A DNA stretch of 64,000 bases. Source: Macrobrachium rosenbergii. Lineage: Eukaryota; Arthropoda; Malacostraca; Decapoda; Palaemonidae. Numbering within the stretch: position 1 is the first letter of the stretch; each line of letters starts with the position of its first letter. The notes beneath the pieces are model-generated. The model was not told the DNA's origin. It did no database searches and saw nothing but the letters and a program-made list of their open reading frames with translations. This document shows positions 13,701 to 22,689 of the stretch, one piece after another. Made by a program: the position numbers and the translations under genes. Where the stretch lies: contig NC_089741.1 in the NCBI RefSeq assembly GCF_040412425.1, forward strand, positions 37,549,538 to 37,613,537, in the 5' to 3' direction.

Positions 13701-16700
13701 AATGCAAAACAAAGCAGCATCAATTTGCTTAAAGGCTCCAAACATAGCAAAAAAAGAATCTGCTAAGTAAATCTGACAACACTGTTACTGGAAATGTTTG
13801 CTATAGCAATACAGTTAACTGAGTCTGTAACATCTTTATCCTTGGTATAATAATGTTAAATGCATCATTACAGAAATATGGGTAAAAAGCTTTTCATCCT
13901 TTATTATTACAACAATACCACTAACAATTACTGATTTACAGTTGTCAACCAAAGGATATGTTCTTACACAAGAGATGAAAATTGGAAAAAGGTTTAGTTA
14001 AATAAAAAAGCTGGAGCTAAATAGGAACAGGCAAAAGGAGATGGATAAAGAGAAAAAGGCAGAAAGTAAGCTGCTGGGGCTGAAGATCTGTTGTAATTTT
14101 TTGCTGTTTAAACATCTTTTCCATAAATTTTTCAAACACGTTACAAGTTATGTATCTAAATTAAAACCCGTTAGAAACCTGTTAATATCTTTAAGATAAG
14201 AATGGGCTACATACTTCAAAATTAGCCTTCCTTCCATCTACCTCAACTACTATTAAAGGCTAGCCTTTTACCCTTCGGTAATGAAATGTCTCAAGATTTG
14301 AGACTGTAAAAAAAGGAGATTTCCCATCCTTCAACTTAAGCTAAAGCAAACTGCTCTTACCTCAATAATGAGATCAAGCATGGGCTTATTCACTCGCCAA
14401 GGGATAGATCCCAACTGGTTGAGAGAATCCATTACAGGAAACAGCTGTTCTTTCCCAGCCTCGTCTATGCGACGTTTCTGCTGATGAGCATTGTACGGCA
14501 ATCTGAAAAAAAGTATTATCAGACAATCATAAAAAAACACGTTTTACACTGCGTTGGAGCATACAAACATTATGCATAATTTATCTTTATTTTTCCCTAT
14601 TTCTAACCTTGCAAATACACTGCAATCTTCAGAACTTCCCAAAATGGTTTTCTGGGACACACATCACAGGCACCGCCTGAAACTCTTCTAAGAATAGGGA
14701 GTTATTTCTGCATATGTACTTCCCATTACAGATATATAACATAAGTGTAATGTATATCTGTTCACAAGGAGGAAATATAGCATCTACTCTCAGCATAAAA
14801 ATAAACTCAAAATTATATCAACAGTTATAAAATTTCTTACCTTACAATATGGCTACTGTGTATCAAATATCCACCAGACTTGGAAGAGGTCCACGGAACA
14901 GGGGGCGACACCATTGGCCCCACGTACGAAGGAAAAGTCAAGGTTGGCCTCGCAGCTCGCCTAAACACTTCAAGAAGTATAGGAGCCGGTTTGATTTCCT
15001 CGATCACCTTGTAATCGTACGACCTGTCTATCTCGTAGAAAGCTGGATAGACGTGTTTCTCCGAGTGCAGGGGCTTCCAGACCATTACGTGACGTAAGAG
15101 AAGGGAGTACAGGAACTGGCCGACACCCAACAGAACGTTGTTGGGCCACTCTGTTATGGTGTGGTGGAGATTACATGTGTGTTCTTCTTGCATCAAGCGC
15201 TTCCACTGGATGCGCGGCATGTAGGGCACGCCATCTGAAACATGGTGCGGTTGTTTAGAGCCTTGAAGAAACATATCTGAATTCTTTAACCTGCTGTTTA
15301 GATTGCTCAATTGTCTTAACCAGACAAATGAACCATGTCGGGACTCTCACAGTTATAGCACTAGAAATTGAAAATGGAATATACAATTGAGGCCAAAGGC
15401 CTAGCAAATGACCTATGAAGTCATTCAGCGCTGAAAGGGAAATTAAGAGTAAAAAGGTTTAAAGGTGTAATAGGAAGAAAACCTTGCATTTGCAATATGA
15501 AACAATTATTAGGAAGGGAAGTAGCATGGAAGAAAAGGAATGAAGGGAGCAGCTTGATGGCCAAAGGGATGCTACAAAGAACCTTATATCAGTTTATAGT
15601 GCACGATGAGAGGTGCACCAATGACACTACCCCAGTAGGGGTAGACATCTAGAAAAATCCTCAATTAATGACTGTACTAAGCTCTTGAGCAAAAACAATG
15701 TTCTCTTTGTTAAGATTTAACTTAATGTTAATTTTTTTAATGCTTTCCACAAAGCAGTTGTTTGACTCTTTACAATAATGAAAAAGAAGAATTTTCTAAA
15801 ACATAAAAGCAAATTAGTCCTTTGCAAATTTATTAAATACGTTTACTAAAGATTATAAGAATCTTATCATTTTCAAGTAGTTTAACCATGCCACTAACCA
15901 TATTTATGAGCTTTCATGATTTGAAGATTTGAGTTAACTGTCATAAAATGATTTCGTGAATTAATACACTGACCAGTTTCAAATTTCATTCGTTTTCTTT
16001 TACCTCTTCCCACCTAAATGTCCCATTTCTTTCAATTTTCCACTTAGATTTTCAACATTTATGAGCGAATCCCTCGGGCCAGCACTATGATATATACTGG
16101 AAGTGACTCAGCAGTTTGGTTAAACTACTTCTTAATAATAATTATAATAATAAACGTATTCAGACCACAAACCTCCCCATTAAGTTGAAAAACTCAGCTG
16201 TCCCACCCAAGGGTCCCTTCTTCAGATCTGATTCTCTCAAAGTTTAACCACTTAAACATAAATATACAGTGAACCCCCCTATTCGCGGGGGATGCGTCCC
16301 ACAGCCCCCGCAAATAGCTAAAATCCGCGAATACTTAAAACCCTCTAAAAACACTTAGAACTGCCCATTTTGATAGTTCAAACACAGAAAGACCCTGTTA
16401 AAATACATATACCTGAGTATTTTAATAGTTTTATCACAAAAAATGCATTTCTTCATGAAAATTATATGAAAATACAGTAATTAGTGAATATTTCTCAGTG
16501 AAAAATACCGCGAATGGGCGAATTTTCCGCGAATGATGGCTAGATATGTTCCACAGAGAAACCCGCGAATGCGTGAGTCCGCGAATCATGAGAATGCGAA
16601 TACGGGGGGTTTACTGTACTTTATATGAGAACAACCTTATTTAAAGTGACACTCACCTCCATGATGATCAGCATGCATCCAAACCCCAAACTTCTTATAA

Positions 16701-19700
16701 ATAATTTTCAGTTTATTCAGAATACCATTTCCCTTCTTGTGGTTGATCAAGAACCTCTGGTACACTTTCTCACCAATTCCTCTGTACAGGTTGTACCTTG
16801 ACAAGGAGTAGGCTTCTGAACCACTGGCAAAGTGGTTTATCTCCTGCATCATAATGTTGACAAAATCTTCAGGTGGGAGACACACCAAGTATGGATACAG
16901 GTTCATTTCCTTATTGCGTCGAGTGCTAGCAAAATTCTTCTTCATTGCATCCACCTTTGTGGTGAAGTTTGTATACAGGGCCTCTCTCCACTTGGCTTCC
17001 CATCGGGCCAACTTCTCCCTAAACATGATGACATCAGGAGTTTCTTCCTTCTTTTCTATGCTGGCAATGGTCAGTTCTCCTAACAATTCACGAGAAAACT
17101 GCTCTTCGAACCATTTATTCATTTCCTTCTCCGTAGCTAAACCACTAAGTGGTGATCTGACCTTACTAGTACACAATGAGTCGTTCAAACTGTTGAGAAG
17201 GTTACAATCATATTCAAAAGATTCCCGTTTCTTCGTCGGCAAAAATCTTGGGTGTACACGATGCACGGCCCTGAGAACGTTGTCGTACCCGTTGCTGACA
17301 TATATCACATCGGTGAAAAGCAAGTCAAGTGCCAACCCTGCCTTTTTCATGGCATCGAGAATGGTCTGAATATTTTTGGTATTTGCAGGGGACGACGGCT
17401 GACGGCCGAGGTAGTTGAGGAACGGCGAAAAACTCTCCGCAGTCATTGGAATCCCGTCTTGTTCAAGCAGATTTCGAAGTTCCTCCATCTTGCCGTAATT
17501 GCCTCTTTCCGCAAGCCCTTGAAGTAAGATATTATAAGGCTGTACAGAAAGTATCTTCTTCCCTGAGCCATGGATACCCATCTGACGATAGTACAGTAAC
17601 GTGTGCAAAGCACGATTGAGCAACCCAATGTTGACGCAAACACTTAAATACGCTTCTAAGGTCTGGTTGAACAAGACCTCACGGCACTGCTGCTTAATGT
17701 TGACGATTTCTTTGAACTGCTTTTCTTGGTGTAATTTTTTCTTGAAAATTCTTGCACTAGCAGCTTCAACCTCCTTACCCTTTGAGGCTAATCTCTTCCC
17801 TTCTAAAACAACAGCATCACTCACTCCCTCTAATATTGCATCATCCACCCGACCGCTATTTATCCCAACAGGAATAGTTTCGTGCTCCAACAGATCTTTA
17901 GACAATTCACTTTTTGCCTTTTTGATTGATTTCTTTTTAGCTGCGGTTTTCTTTTGTTCTTCAACAGTGCCAGAACTTTCCTTTGATTTTGACGCAGTCT
18001 TCTTTTTGGTCGAGACAACCTTTTTCTTCGTTTTCACAGACACTCCTTTCTTGTTTTTAACGTCAGCTGATTTTTTGTTTGTCACTGGATCTGTCTCGCT
18101 AATGTGAGCAAAGCCTGCCAAAGGGGAGGACACACTTGCAAGGTCAACGTGGCTGCTTTTTGGCATTTCATGCTCACACAGATCCCTGACTGTGTCAATA
18201 TCCCACAGATTACCTGGCACACTTACCCTGTCAATCTTTACACTATCACTTATCACAAAATTTGCATCATATGTATGCATTAGCCCATTATTCCACTTCA
18301 TCGCCTCATTGACATCAAGAATACTTGGAAGTGCCTTTTCATAATTCTCTCTCAGGACATTATTTAACTTGTCAAACGAAACCTCTTCTAGGTGTCCTGA
18401 GAAATGGGAAAAAGCATCAGGTGGTGGTGGTGGTGGTGGGTCACGAAAACTTGTTTCTTTCGGCAGAGAAACAGTCGCACTGTGGAAAATGGACATCGTC
18501 TGGTCGAAGGAATGCTGATTAAGACGTGTTACCTTGGCTTTGCCTTCCAACAAAGAATCGTCCCTCTCTGTTGAAAGAAATTGGAAAGTATAATCAGTTA
18601 AAATTTACACCTCGGCTCTTCTTTGAATATCTAAAAACTGATAATAAAATGACTGAAAAAATATTTTAAATATATAACCATTTTCCCAACATACAAACCC
18701 TCATTATACACATGCCTTAATTTGTTGTTTGGAAATGCTTCAAACATTTAACATGTACAGGTCATTATTTAGGGATAGTAGAGGTGCTTTGATGTTTACT
18801 GGATAGTGAGTGAGCAAGTGGACAAATTTATGGATTGGGGATGGAGAATACAATTAAAAAGTTAAGAATATTGTAAACTATTTTAAGTAAATACCAGTAA
18901 AACCTTCCCAATGTACATGTGCACTATGGTCATAATGCAGAGAAGAAAGTCAAGGTATTGGTTGTAACAACAAAACAAAACAAAAAAAATAAAAAAGGAA
19001 TATATCAGGTGCTAGGACAACATCAAGACGAACTAGGGCACCGAACAACTTGTTGCTAAATGGTAAATCATACATAAAAGAAAATTCTACTTTGTAAATA
19101 TGCTGGCTGAGCATATCACTTTATGGGACAGGTAAAGATGCGTAGTACTGTATATCCAGCACTAAAGATGACTAAACAACATAATGAATCTAAAGACATC
19201 TTAAAAAATAAGACAGGCTCATGAAGAAGAGTGCACCCTTGCAATTTCTTGCCTAGTAAAACGGGGGTTTTACCTATATAGGAAAGGAATATATAATTTC
19301 GGCCAAAGGCTAAGCACTTGGACCTATGAGGTCATTCAGTCCTGAAAGGGAAATTGACATCAAAAAGGTATAAAAGGTGTAACAGGGGGAAAACCTCACA
19401 GTTGCACTATGAAACAATTGTTAGGAAAGGGTTGAAAGTAAAGATGGAAGAAAGAGAATATGAACAAAGCCACGCTAAAAGGAATGAAAGGGGTTGCAGC
19501 TAGGGGCCGAAGGGACGCTGCAAAGAACCTTAAGAAATGCCTACAGTGCACTGCGTCAGGTGCAATGATGGCACTGCCACCTTAAAGGTACACTGTTCTA
19601 AACATGGACATCCCTCAATATATAATTCTACTTGGAAAAATAATAAAATAATAAAAAAATGTCTTATCACAATGAAAAGGTTAATCACAGACGACATATG

Positions 19701-22576
19701 ATGTCATATTCAATGACAAACTTAAATACACTTTATCAAACGTACAGCCTACCTCTAATGATATCAACAAACGTTTTCTTCTTGGCGCGATGTTTGGAGC
19801 GAGTTCCAGGCTTGTGGGTATCTGCCTTCGTTCCCTGGTTTCGTACCGATGCCTGAAGTCCGCAGTTATCTGTAAAAAAAACAATGAGTCACAAATACAG
19901 TAATACCGCAAATTAAAAAAAAATTCTGGTACATTTATATGGCTATTTCAATATAAACTATCTGAATTCCGTTATGAATTTCAATGTAAGTCCAAATTAC
20001 TCTGGGCTACTGTTTACCATAGTCTAGGCCACTATCCCTAAATAACAGATATTTTGCAGCATATAAGATTAAGCTTAATACCAACTGAAACTGAACACCA
20101 ATAAACATGGCAACGTAGGCTATGTTGTACTATATTTGCCACACATACATCAACGTCCACTTTACATCATGATAGCATAAGTAGGCCTACATCAGTAGCC
20201 CAATTACATTATAGTGCATCTGGGGATACAGCTGACCCCCAGTATTCGCAGGGGATGTGTACCACAACCCCCTGCACATAGCTGAAATCCGCGAATACTT
20301 AACACCCCTCTAAATATGCTTATAACTGCCTAGTTTGATAGTTTAAATAACAAAAAAAAACTCTAAAGTGCTTATACCCAAGTATTTTAAGTTTTATCAC
20401 AAAAAATGTTTAGTCACGAAAATACAAAAATTAGTGAATATTTCTCTATGAAAAATACAGCAAATAGGCGAAATTTCCACGATGGGTATATATGTTCCAT
20501 AGAAAAATCCGCAAACTGGTGAGTCTGCTAATAGGCAGGGATCGACTGTATACCTACAGGCCTAACCTAAGCTATACAAACTGATTGCAAGTAACAAAAC
20601 AGAAAGGAAATTTTCTAGCCTAAGTCTACAGCAGGATATGACAAGACCCTAGGCTTAAGCCCAATAGGATTAGGCCTAATTTGTGGTAGGATATGGCAAG
20701 ATATTACACCTTGCCCCAATATATATTTATAACTTAATGGTAATCCTACAGTTTAGGGGTCCAAATGCACTGCATTATGTAATGTCAAGATCAGCACACA
20801 AAATTATCAAATATTTATTGAATCATGGAAAACAATTAAAAAATTAGTGCTTTATCTGCTTAAAGAAGCAGAGATTGTAAAAAAAACAATAAAGGGGGAA
20901 TGTCTGTAATAACAAAAACTTTTTCTAGCCTGGAAAACAGCTAAGACAAATGAGACAAGTTTATCTGCTTACAGAACAGATTGTAAAAAAACAAATAGAA
21001 TAATGGGGGAAATTAAATAAACAAAACATCTAATTTAAAACAATGGTAAAAATACAGTTTCTCTGTCCAAAAGCAGAGCATTATGTAAAGGGAATAAAGG
21101 GGAATGTACACAAAATTAAAAACATTTATTGAGAAAACAATTAAAAAAATGGGCAGTTTATCTGCTTAAAGACACAGAGATTATAAAAAAAAAAGGGAAT
21201 AAAGGGGGAATGTAAATAAACAAAAAATTTCTAATGGAAACCAATGAAAAAATTAGTAGTTTATTTGCTTAAAGAAGCAGAGATTGTAAAAAAAAAAGGG
21301 AATAAAGGGGGAATGTACATAAACAAAAACATTTAATAGAAAACAATGAAAAAATGGGCAGTTTATCTGCTTACAGACACAGAGATTATAAAAAAAAAGG
21401 GAATAAAGGGGGAATGTAAATAAACAAAAAATTTCTAATGGAAACCAATGAAAAATTAGTAGTTTATTTGCTTAAAGAACAGAGATTATAAAAAAAGGGA
21501 ATAAAGGGGGAATGTAAATAAACAAAAACATCTAATGGAAAACAATGAAAAAATTAGTAGTTTATCTGCTTAAAGAAGCAGAGATTGTAAAAAAAAAGGG
21601 AATAAAGGGGGAATGTAAATAAACAAAAACATCTCTAATGGAAAACAGTGAAAAAATGAGCAGTTTATCTGCTTACAGAAGCAGAGATTGTAAAAAAAAA
21701 AAGGGAATAAAGGGGGAATGTAAATAAACAAAATCATGTCCATGGGAATAGGTATGGACCCACAGAATTTCGGATAAAATCACAAATCTCTGCTCGTGTC
21801 GGCAGATAAACGGCCCGTTACTTTTTTAGCATAATACTCGTTTGCAGATCTGTTGAAAGAAGCTGAAAAGAAGAAATTGAAAATAGGAAAGAAAATGTTT
21901 AAAAAATGCACAGAAGGGAGCAGTGAGTTTGGACCCCTAAATTGTAGGATTACCAATTTAATTTCCATCATCAAGATGCTAACCCAGTTTGCTCTGACAA
22001 GTTACGAAAGCGAAAGCGAAAGATCAATTGACGTGTTTACTATAAATTTAGGTTAGTAAAATCAAGGAGGCATACACTACTGCTTTGGCTATCCTAAAAA
22101 ACTACAGCTATTAGGCTAAAACCAACTAATTATTATGTCTAATCAATGTCTAACGTAATTTACATTAATAGGATTAGATACATAAAGGCCTGAGTGCGTA
22201 ATTACCTTAAAAGAATTCTACGCTATCAACGTAAAATAGGTCGATGACTCTACACTCAAAATCAGCTTTAAAAACCAAAAAAAAGAACAAAAACTCAATT
22301 ATAATTATCGTAATTAATTCGACAAGAATAAACAAAAACCGGACTGACAAAACCAAAATATCTTAAAATATCTGGGAATATTAAAAGCACCTTAGACCTA
22401 CGCCATCACATCGATAGCGATACTAAAAAAACCTTCATAAAAAAACACTTACTGTGTCTATTAAACCCGGCTCCTCCATTCTTCAGCTTCAAGACGACGG
22501 GATCCAACTGGAACAGGCGAATTCCGAATCTGGAATTGGGCAGCAGGACTTTGCAGAGGCAGAAGACCGGAGCCAT
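1765..22576 (-). CDS. POLRMT: Mitochondrial DNA-directed RNA polymerase, whole gene (15 coding exons)
   Basis: This nucleus-encoded single-subunit, T7-like RNA polymerase transcribes mitochondrial DNA and makes replication primers in the matrix. I assembled 15 exons by splice sites and phase: 22576-22453, 19869-19753, 18567-16657, 15234-14841, 14502-14361, 13266-13066, 12352-12191, 11607-11434, 10414-10256, 8121-7935, 7078-6939, 5676-5549, 4869-about 4716, 4211-4120 and 1894-1765. The product is about 1,404 residues, against 1,230 in human. The extra length lies in a lysine-rich N-terminal stretch (about 245-300). A PPR region lies at about 385-468. Palm motif A (HQDGSCNG, Asp about 1097), the fingers motif ([14 protein letters not shown], Lys about 1166 and Tyr about 1174), palm motif C (VHDC, Asp about 1323) and the C-terminal STYFFS are all present. 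Identity is certain from these motifs. Only the exon 13-14 junction is unresolved. Confidence 0.95.
2730..2965. repeat. Tandem duplication in POLRMT intron 14
   Basis: Two copies of a unit of about 115 bp share AGATGGGTTTCCAGG and GACTGCTGTTTGAT-type segments. More degenerate pieces extend to about 2400 and 3060. The rest of the 1,895-4,119 intron shows no coding signal that I trust. Confidence 0.6.
4120..4211 (-). CDS. POLRMT: POLRMT exon 14
   Basis: It reads [20 protein letters not shown] followed by [11 protein letters not shown]. VCREQFVxLHSEPIL is diagnostic for animal POLRMT. The acceptor is TTTTATTACAG and the donor is CAA/GTGAGT, phase 0 to phase 2. Confidence 0.94.
4245..4500. repeat. 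Short tandem repeat in POLRMT intron 13
   Basis: The phrase ACTTCTTTTGCAAATC occurs four times (about 4256, 4396, 4427 and 4459) with TCCCCTATCCTCTA-like tails. The units are about 35 bp, except for one longer spacing. Confidence 0.65.
4716..4869 (-). CDS. POLRMT: POLRMT exon 13 (catalytic motif C); 3' end uncertain
   Basis: It reads [29 protein letters not shown] and [15 protein letters not shown]. The Asp of HDC is the second metal-binding catalytic residue. The acceptor is CTTTTTACAG. The expected continuation into exon 14 is about six residues ending Met-Asn-Lys/Gln, but the DNA instead reads [10 protein letters not shown] and then a stop at 4689. A phase-0 donor exists at TCC/GTTGAT (exon end 4716), but it is weak and would delete those residues. 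A microexon or a local rearrangement is possible. Confidence 0.85.
5549..5676 (-). CDS. POLRMT: POLRMT exon 12
   Basis: It reads [20 protein letters not shown] and ends [11 protein letters not shown]. The VEWVTPLGxPVxQxY block is a conserved specificity-loop neighbour in the family. The acceptor is TTCTTTCCAG and the donor is CAT/GTAAGA, phase 0 to phase 2. Confidence 0.93.
6939..7078 (-). CDS. POLRMT: POLRMT exon 11
   Basis: It reads [20 protein letters not shown], then [20 protein letters not shown] and LARMVSK. It aligns with the human segment between the fingers and EWVTPLG. The acceptor is TTAATTACAG and the donor is AAG/GTATAG, phase 1 to phase 0. Confidence 0.93.
7505..7912. repeat. 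31-bp minisatellite in POLRMT intron 10
   Basis: About 12 copies of a unit like AAGCTGTATAAGAAGGAAC followed by TGCAACTCAAAA. Some copies are shortened. The array ends only about 20 bases from the exon 10 donor. Confidence 0.9.
7935..8121 (-). CDS. POLRMT: POLRMT exon 10 (fingers, motif B)
   Basis: It starts [17 protein letters not shown] and contains [19 protein letters not shown]. The Lys and Tyr spaced eight residues apart are the nucleotide-binding pair of the family (T7 Lys631 and Tyr639). The acceptor is CATTTGCAG. The donor AAG/GTCTGT is weak but gives AAA-GAT across the junction. A 31-bp tandem array ends about 20 bases from the donor. Confidence 0.95.
8725..8960 (+). repeat. Interspersed repeat family D, copy 1
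   Basis: It is shared with 13425-13650 (same strand) and 50758-51047 (opposite strand). The conserved core reads AATTTCAAGTCAATGGCCCC and then ATGAATAGGGTTCATCTTCT, followed by an AAT run. A SINE-like element with an AAT-type tail is likely. Confidence 0.7.
9930..10228 (+). repeat. SINE-like repeat family A, copy 1
   Basis: About 300 bp, with hallmarks GAGGCCATTCAGTGCTGAA, GTGTAACAAGAGGAAAACCT, AAGATGGAAGAAAGAG and GTGCACTGCACGAGGTGCAC. Four copies occur in the window, all in the same orientation. It sits in POLRMT intron 9 beside exon 9. Confidence 0.85.
10256..10414 (-). CDS. POLRMT: POLRMT exon 9 (catalytic motif A)
   Basis: It reads [20 protein letters not shown] followed by [17 protein letters not shown]. 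The Asp of HQDGSCNG is the first metal-binding catalytic residue (human Asp922 by family knowledge). The acceptor AG lies directly against a long ATT/AAT microsatellite, so there is no ordinary polypyrimidine tract. The donor is CAG/GTGAGT. Confidence 0.95.
10418..10503. repeat. (AAT)n microsatellite at a splice acceptor
   Basis: About 28 uninterrupted AAT units directly abut the exon 9 acceptor of POLRMT. Confidence 0.95.
10505..11065. repeat. Foldback repeat with AAT arrays, POLRMT intron 8
   Basis: The segment at 10725-10800 (AATGGCTGTCTGGATGCCAT ... TCTCAAATGAG) recurs inverted at about 10993-11058. Partial direct copies of AATGGCNGTCTGG lie at 10513 and 10616. An (AAT)n array occupies 10666-10713. 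The inverted pair could form a hairpin with a loop of about 190 bases. Confidence 0.75.
11105..11400. repeat. Three-copy tandem repeat of about 115 bp, POLRMT intron 8
   Basis: Each copy has TTTACAATG/TTTAG, a TTACTTA(G/C) stretch and GTGATTACTGAAAAAA, followed by AAT-rich filler. The last copy reaches to within about 35 bases of the exon 8 donor. Confidence 0.7.
11434..11607 (-). CDS. POLRMT: POLRMT exon 8
   Basis: It reads [20 protein letters not shown] and includes [16 protein letters not shown] and [11 protein letters not shown]. All match the human counterpart closely. The acceptor is CTGTCTTTCAG. The donor GAG/GTACTG is weaker than the others, but the phase (0) and protein continuity into exon 9 support it. 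Confidence 0.93.
12191..12352 (-). CDS. POLRMT: POLRMT exon 7
   Basis: It reads [20 protein letters not shown] and then [20 protein letters not shown]. The PHNMDFRGR block is nearly invariant in phage-type RNA polymerases. The acceptor is TTTTTTCAG and the donor is AAG/GTAAAG, phase 0 at both ends. Confidence 0.96.
13066..13266 (-). CDS. POLRMT: POLRMT exon 6
   Basis: It starts [20 protein letters not shown] and ends [15 protein letters not shown]. The [12 protein letters not shown] segment matches the conserved helix before the [24 protein letters not shown] block. The acceptor is TGCTTTACAG and the donor is CAT/GTAAGT, phase 0 at both ends. Confidence 0.95.
13425..13650 (+). repeat. Interspersed repeat family D, copy 2
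   Basis: Same element as at 8725, in POLRMT intron 5. It includes CTGATCTCTTCTTTC and the TCAAGTCAATGGCCCC core. It ends in ATCTTCTGAGCAATTAAATAA rather than a clean AAT run. Confidence 0.7.
14361..14502 (-). CDS. POLRMT: POLRMT exon 5
   Basis: It reads [20 protein letters not shown] and continues with [20 protein letters not shown]. LNxLGxxPWxVNxxxLD is a signature of this polymerase family, just before the palm and thumb region. The acceptor is CTTTTTTTCAG and the donor is GAG/GTAAGA, phase 2 to phase 0. Confidence 0.95.
14841..15234 (-). CDS. POLRMT: POLRMT exon 4 (N-terminal domain)
   Basis: The acceptor is CATGTTTCAG and the donor is AAG/GTAAGA. It reads [19 protein letters not shown], includes [20 protein letters not shown], and ends [16 protein letters not shown]. 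The [11 protein letters not shown] and VGQFLYSL stretches are typical of the N-terminal domain of mitochondrial RNA polymerases. Entry is phase 1 and exit phase 2, consistent with both neighbours. Confidence 0.93.
15376..15645 (+). repeat. SINE-like repeat family A, copy 2
   Basis: It carries TATGAAGTCATTCAGCGCTG, GGTGTAATAGGAAGAAAACC and the GTGCACGATGAGAGGTGCAC end. It lies in POLRMT intron 3, downstream of the exon 3 donor. Confidence 0.85.
16267..16616. mobile_element. pogo/Tigger-like MITE, copy 1
   Basis: The 350-bp non-coding element begins CAGTGAACCCCCCTATTCGC and ends GAATACGGGGGGTTTACTG. These ends are inverted copies of each other. Both flanks are TA, as expected of a Tc1/mariner-superfamily target duplication. 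Internal CCGCGAAT motifs recur near both ends. It is in POLRMT intron 3, 41 bp from exon 3. Confidence 0.85.
16657..18567 (-). CDS. POLRMT: POLRMT exon 3 (N-terminal extension and PPR domain)
   Basis: This 1,911-base exon is the largest in the gene. In order it encodes a polyproline run (about 18419-18440), a lysine/serine/alanine-rich tract (about 17909-18076), a helical region with PPR-like repeats ([19 protein letters not shown], then [19 protein letters not shown]), and the start of the N-terminal domain of the polymerase. The acceptor is TTTCAACAG and the donor is GAG/GTGAGT, phase 1 to phase 1. Similarity to animal POLRMT is clear from the PPR part onward. The first 200 residues or so are not conserved enough for me to recognise. 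Confidence 0.92.
19282..19592 (+). repeat. SINE-like repeat family A, copy 3
   Basis: It carries TATGAGGTCATTCAGTCCTG, GTGTAACAGGGGGAAAACCT, GGGGTTGCAGCTAGGGGCCG and a GCACTGCGTCAGGTGCAATG end. It lies in POLRMT intron 2. Confidence 0.85.
19753..19869 (-). CDS. POLRMT: POLRMT exon 2
   Basis: The exon is 117 bases with acceptor TTTTTTACAG and donor GAG/GTAGGC. Entered in phase 1 it reads [11 protein letters not shown]... and ends [13 protein letters not shown], a basic linker typical of the poorly conserved N-terminal extension. A second frame is also open, but only this one connects exon 1 to exon 3. Confidence 0.75.
20229..20548. mobile_element. pogo/Tigger-like MITE, copy 2
   Basis: The 320-bp relative of the element at 16267 starts CAGCTGACCCCCAGTATTCG and ends GGCAGGGATCGACTG, with flanking TA. 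It shares TTTATCACAAAAAATG and TTAGTGAATATTTCTC with copy 1 but is more mutated. It is in POLRMT intron 1. Confidence 0.8.
20808..21735. repeat. 100-115-bp tandem array in POLRMT intron 1
   Basis: About nine copies of a unit containing TTTATCTGCTTAAAGAAGCA, GAGATTGTAAAAAAA, GGGAATAAAGGGGGAATGTA and AATAAACAAAAACATCTAAT. Copies diverge by small indels in the A runs. The array ends about 700 bp from exon 1. Confidence 0.9.
22453..22576 (-). CDS. POLRMT: POLRMT exon 1 (start codon, mitochondrial presequence)
   Basis: This exon encodes 41 codons plus one base, beginning [16 protein letters not shown]. The N-terminus is basic and hydrophobic with no acidic residue before Asp25, which fits a matrix-targeting presequence. 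The ATG at 22576 is the first in-frame ATG after an in-frame stop about 36 bases upstream, which decides the start. The donor is ACA/GTAAGT, leaving phase 1, which joins exon 2 in frame. Confidence 0.8.
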
Positions 22577-22633
22577 GCTTCCTACGGTTCGGCCATTACG
22601 GGTCAATGTTTACATCTGAGGGAAATACAAATC

Positions 22634-22639
22634 AACTGA
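22634..22639 (-). promoter_or_regulatory. Candidate POLRMT initiator
   Basis: TCAGTT on the minus strand matches the arthropod initiator consensus TCAKTY. It would place transcription start about 60 bases before the ATG at 22576. No TATA box is seen. This is a motif match only. Confidence 0.3.
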
Positions 22640-22689
22640 GAACCCAACAACAGCCTCAGTTTATAGACGACCCTAAGGGTTTATATAGA

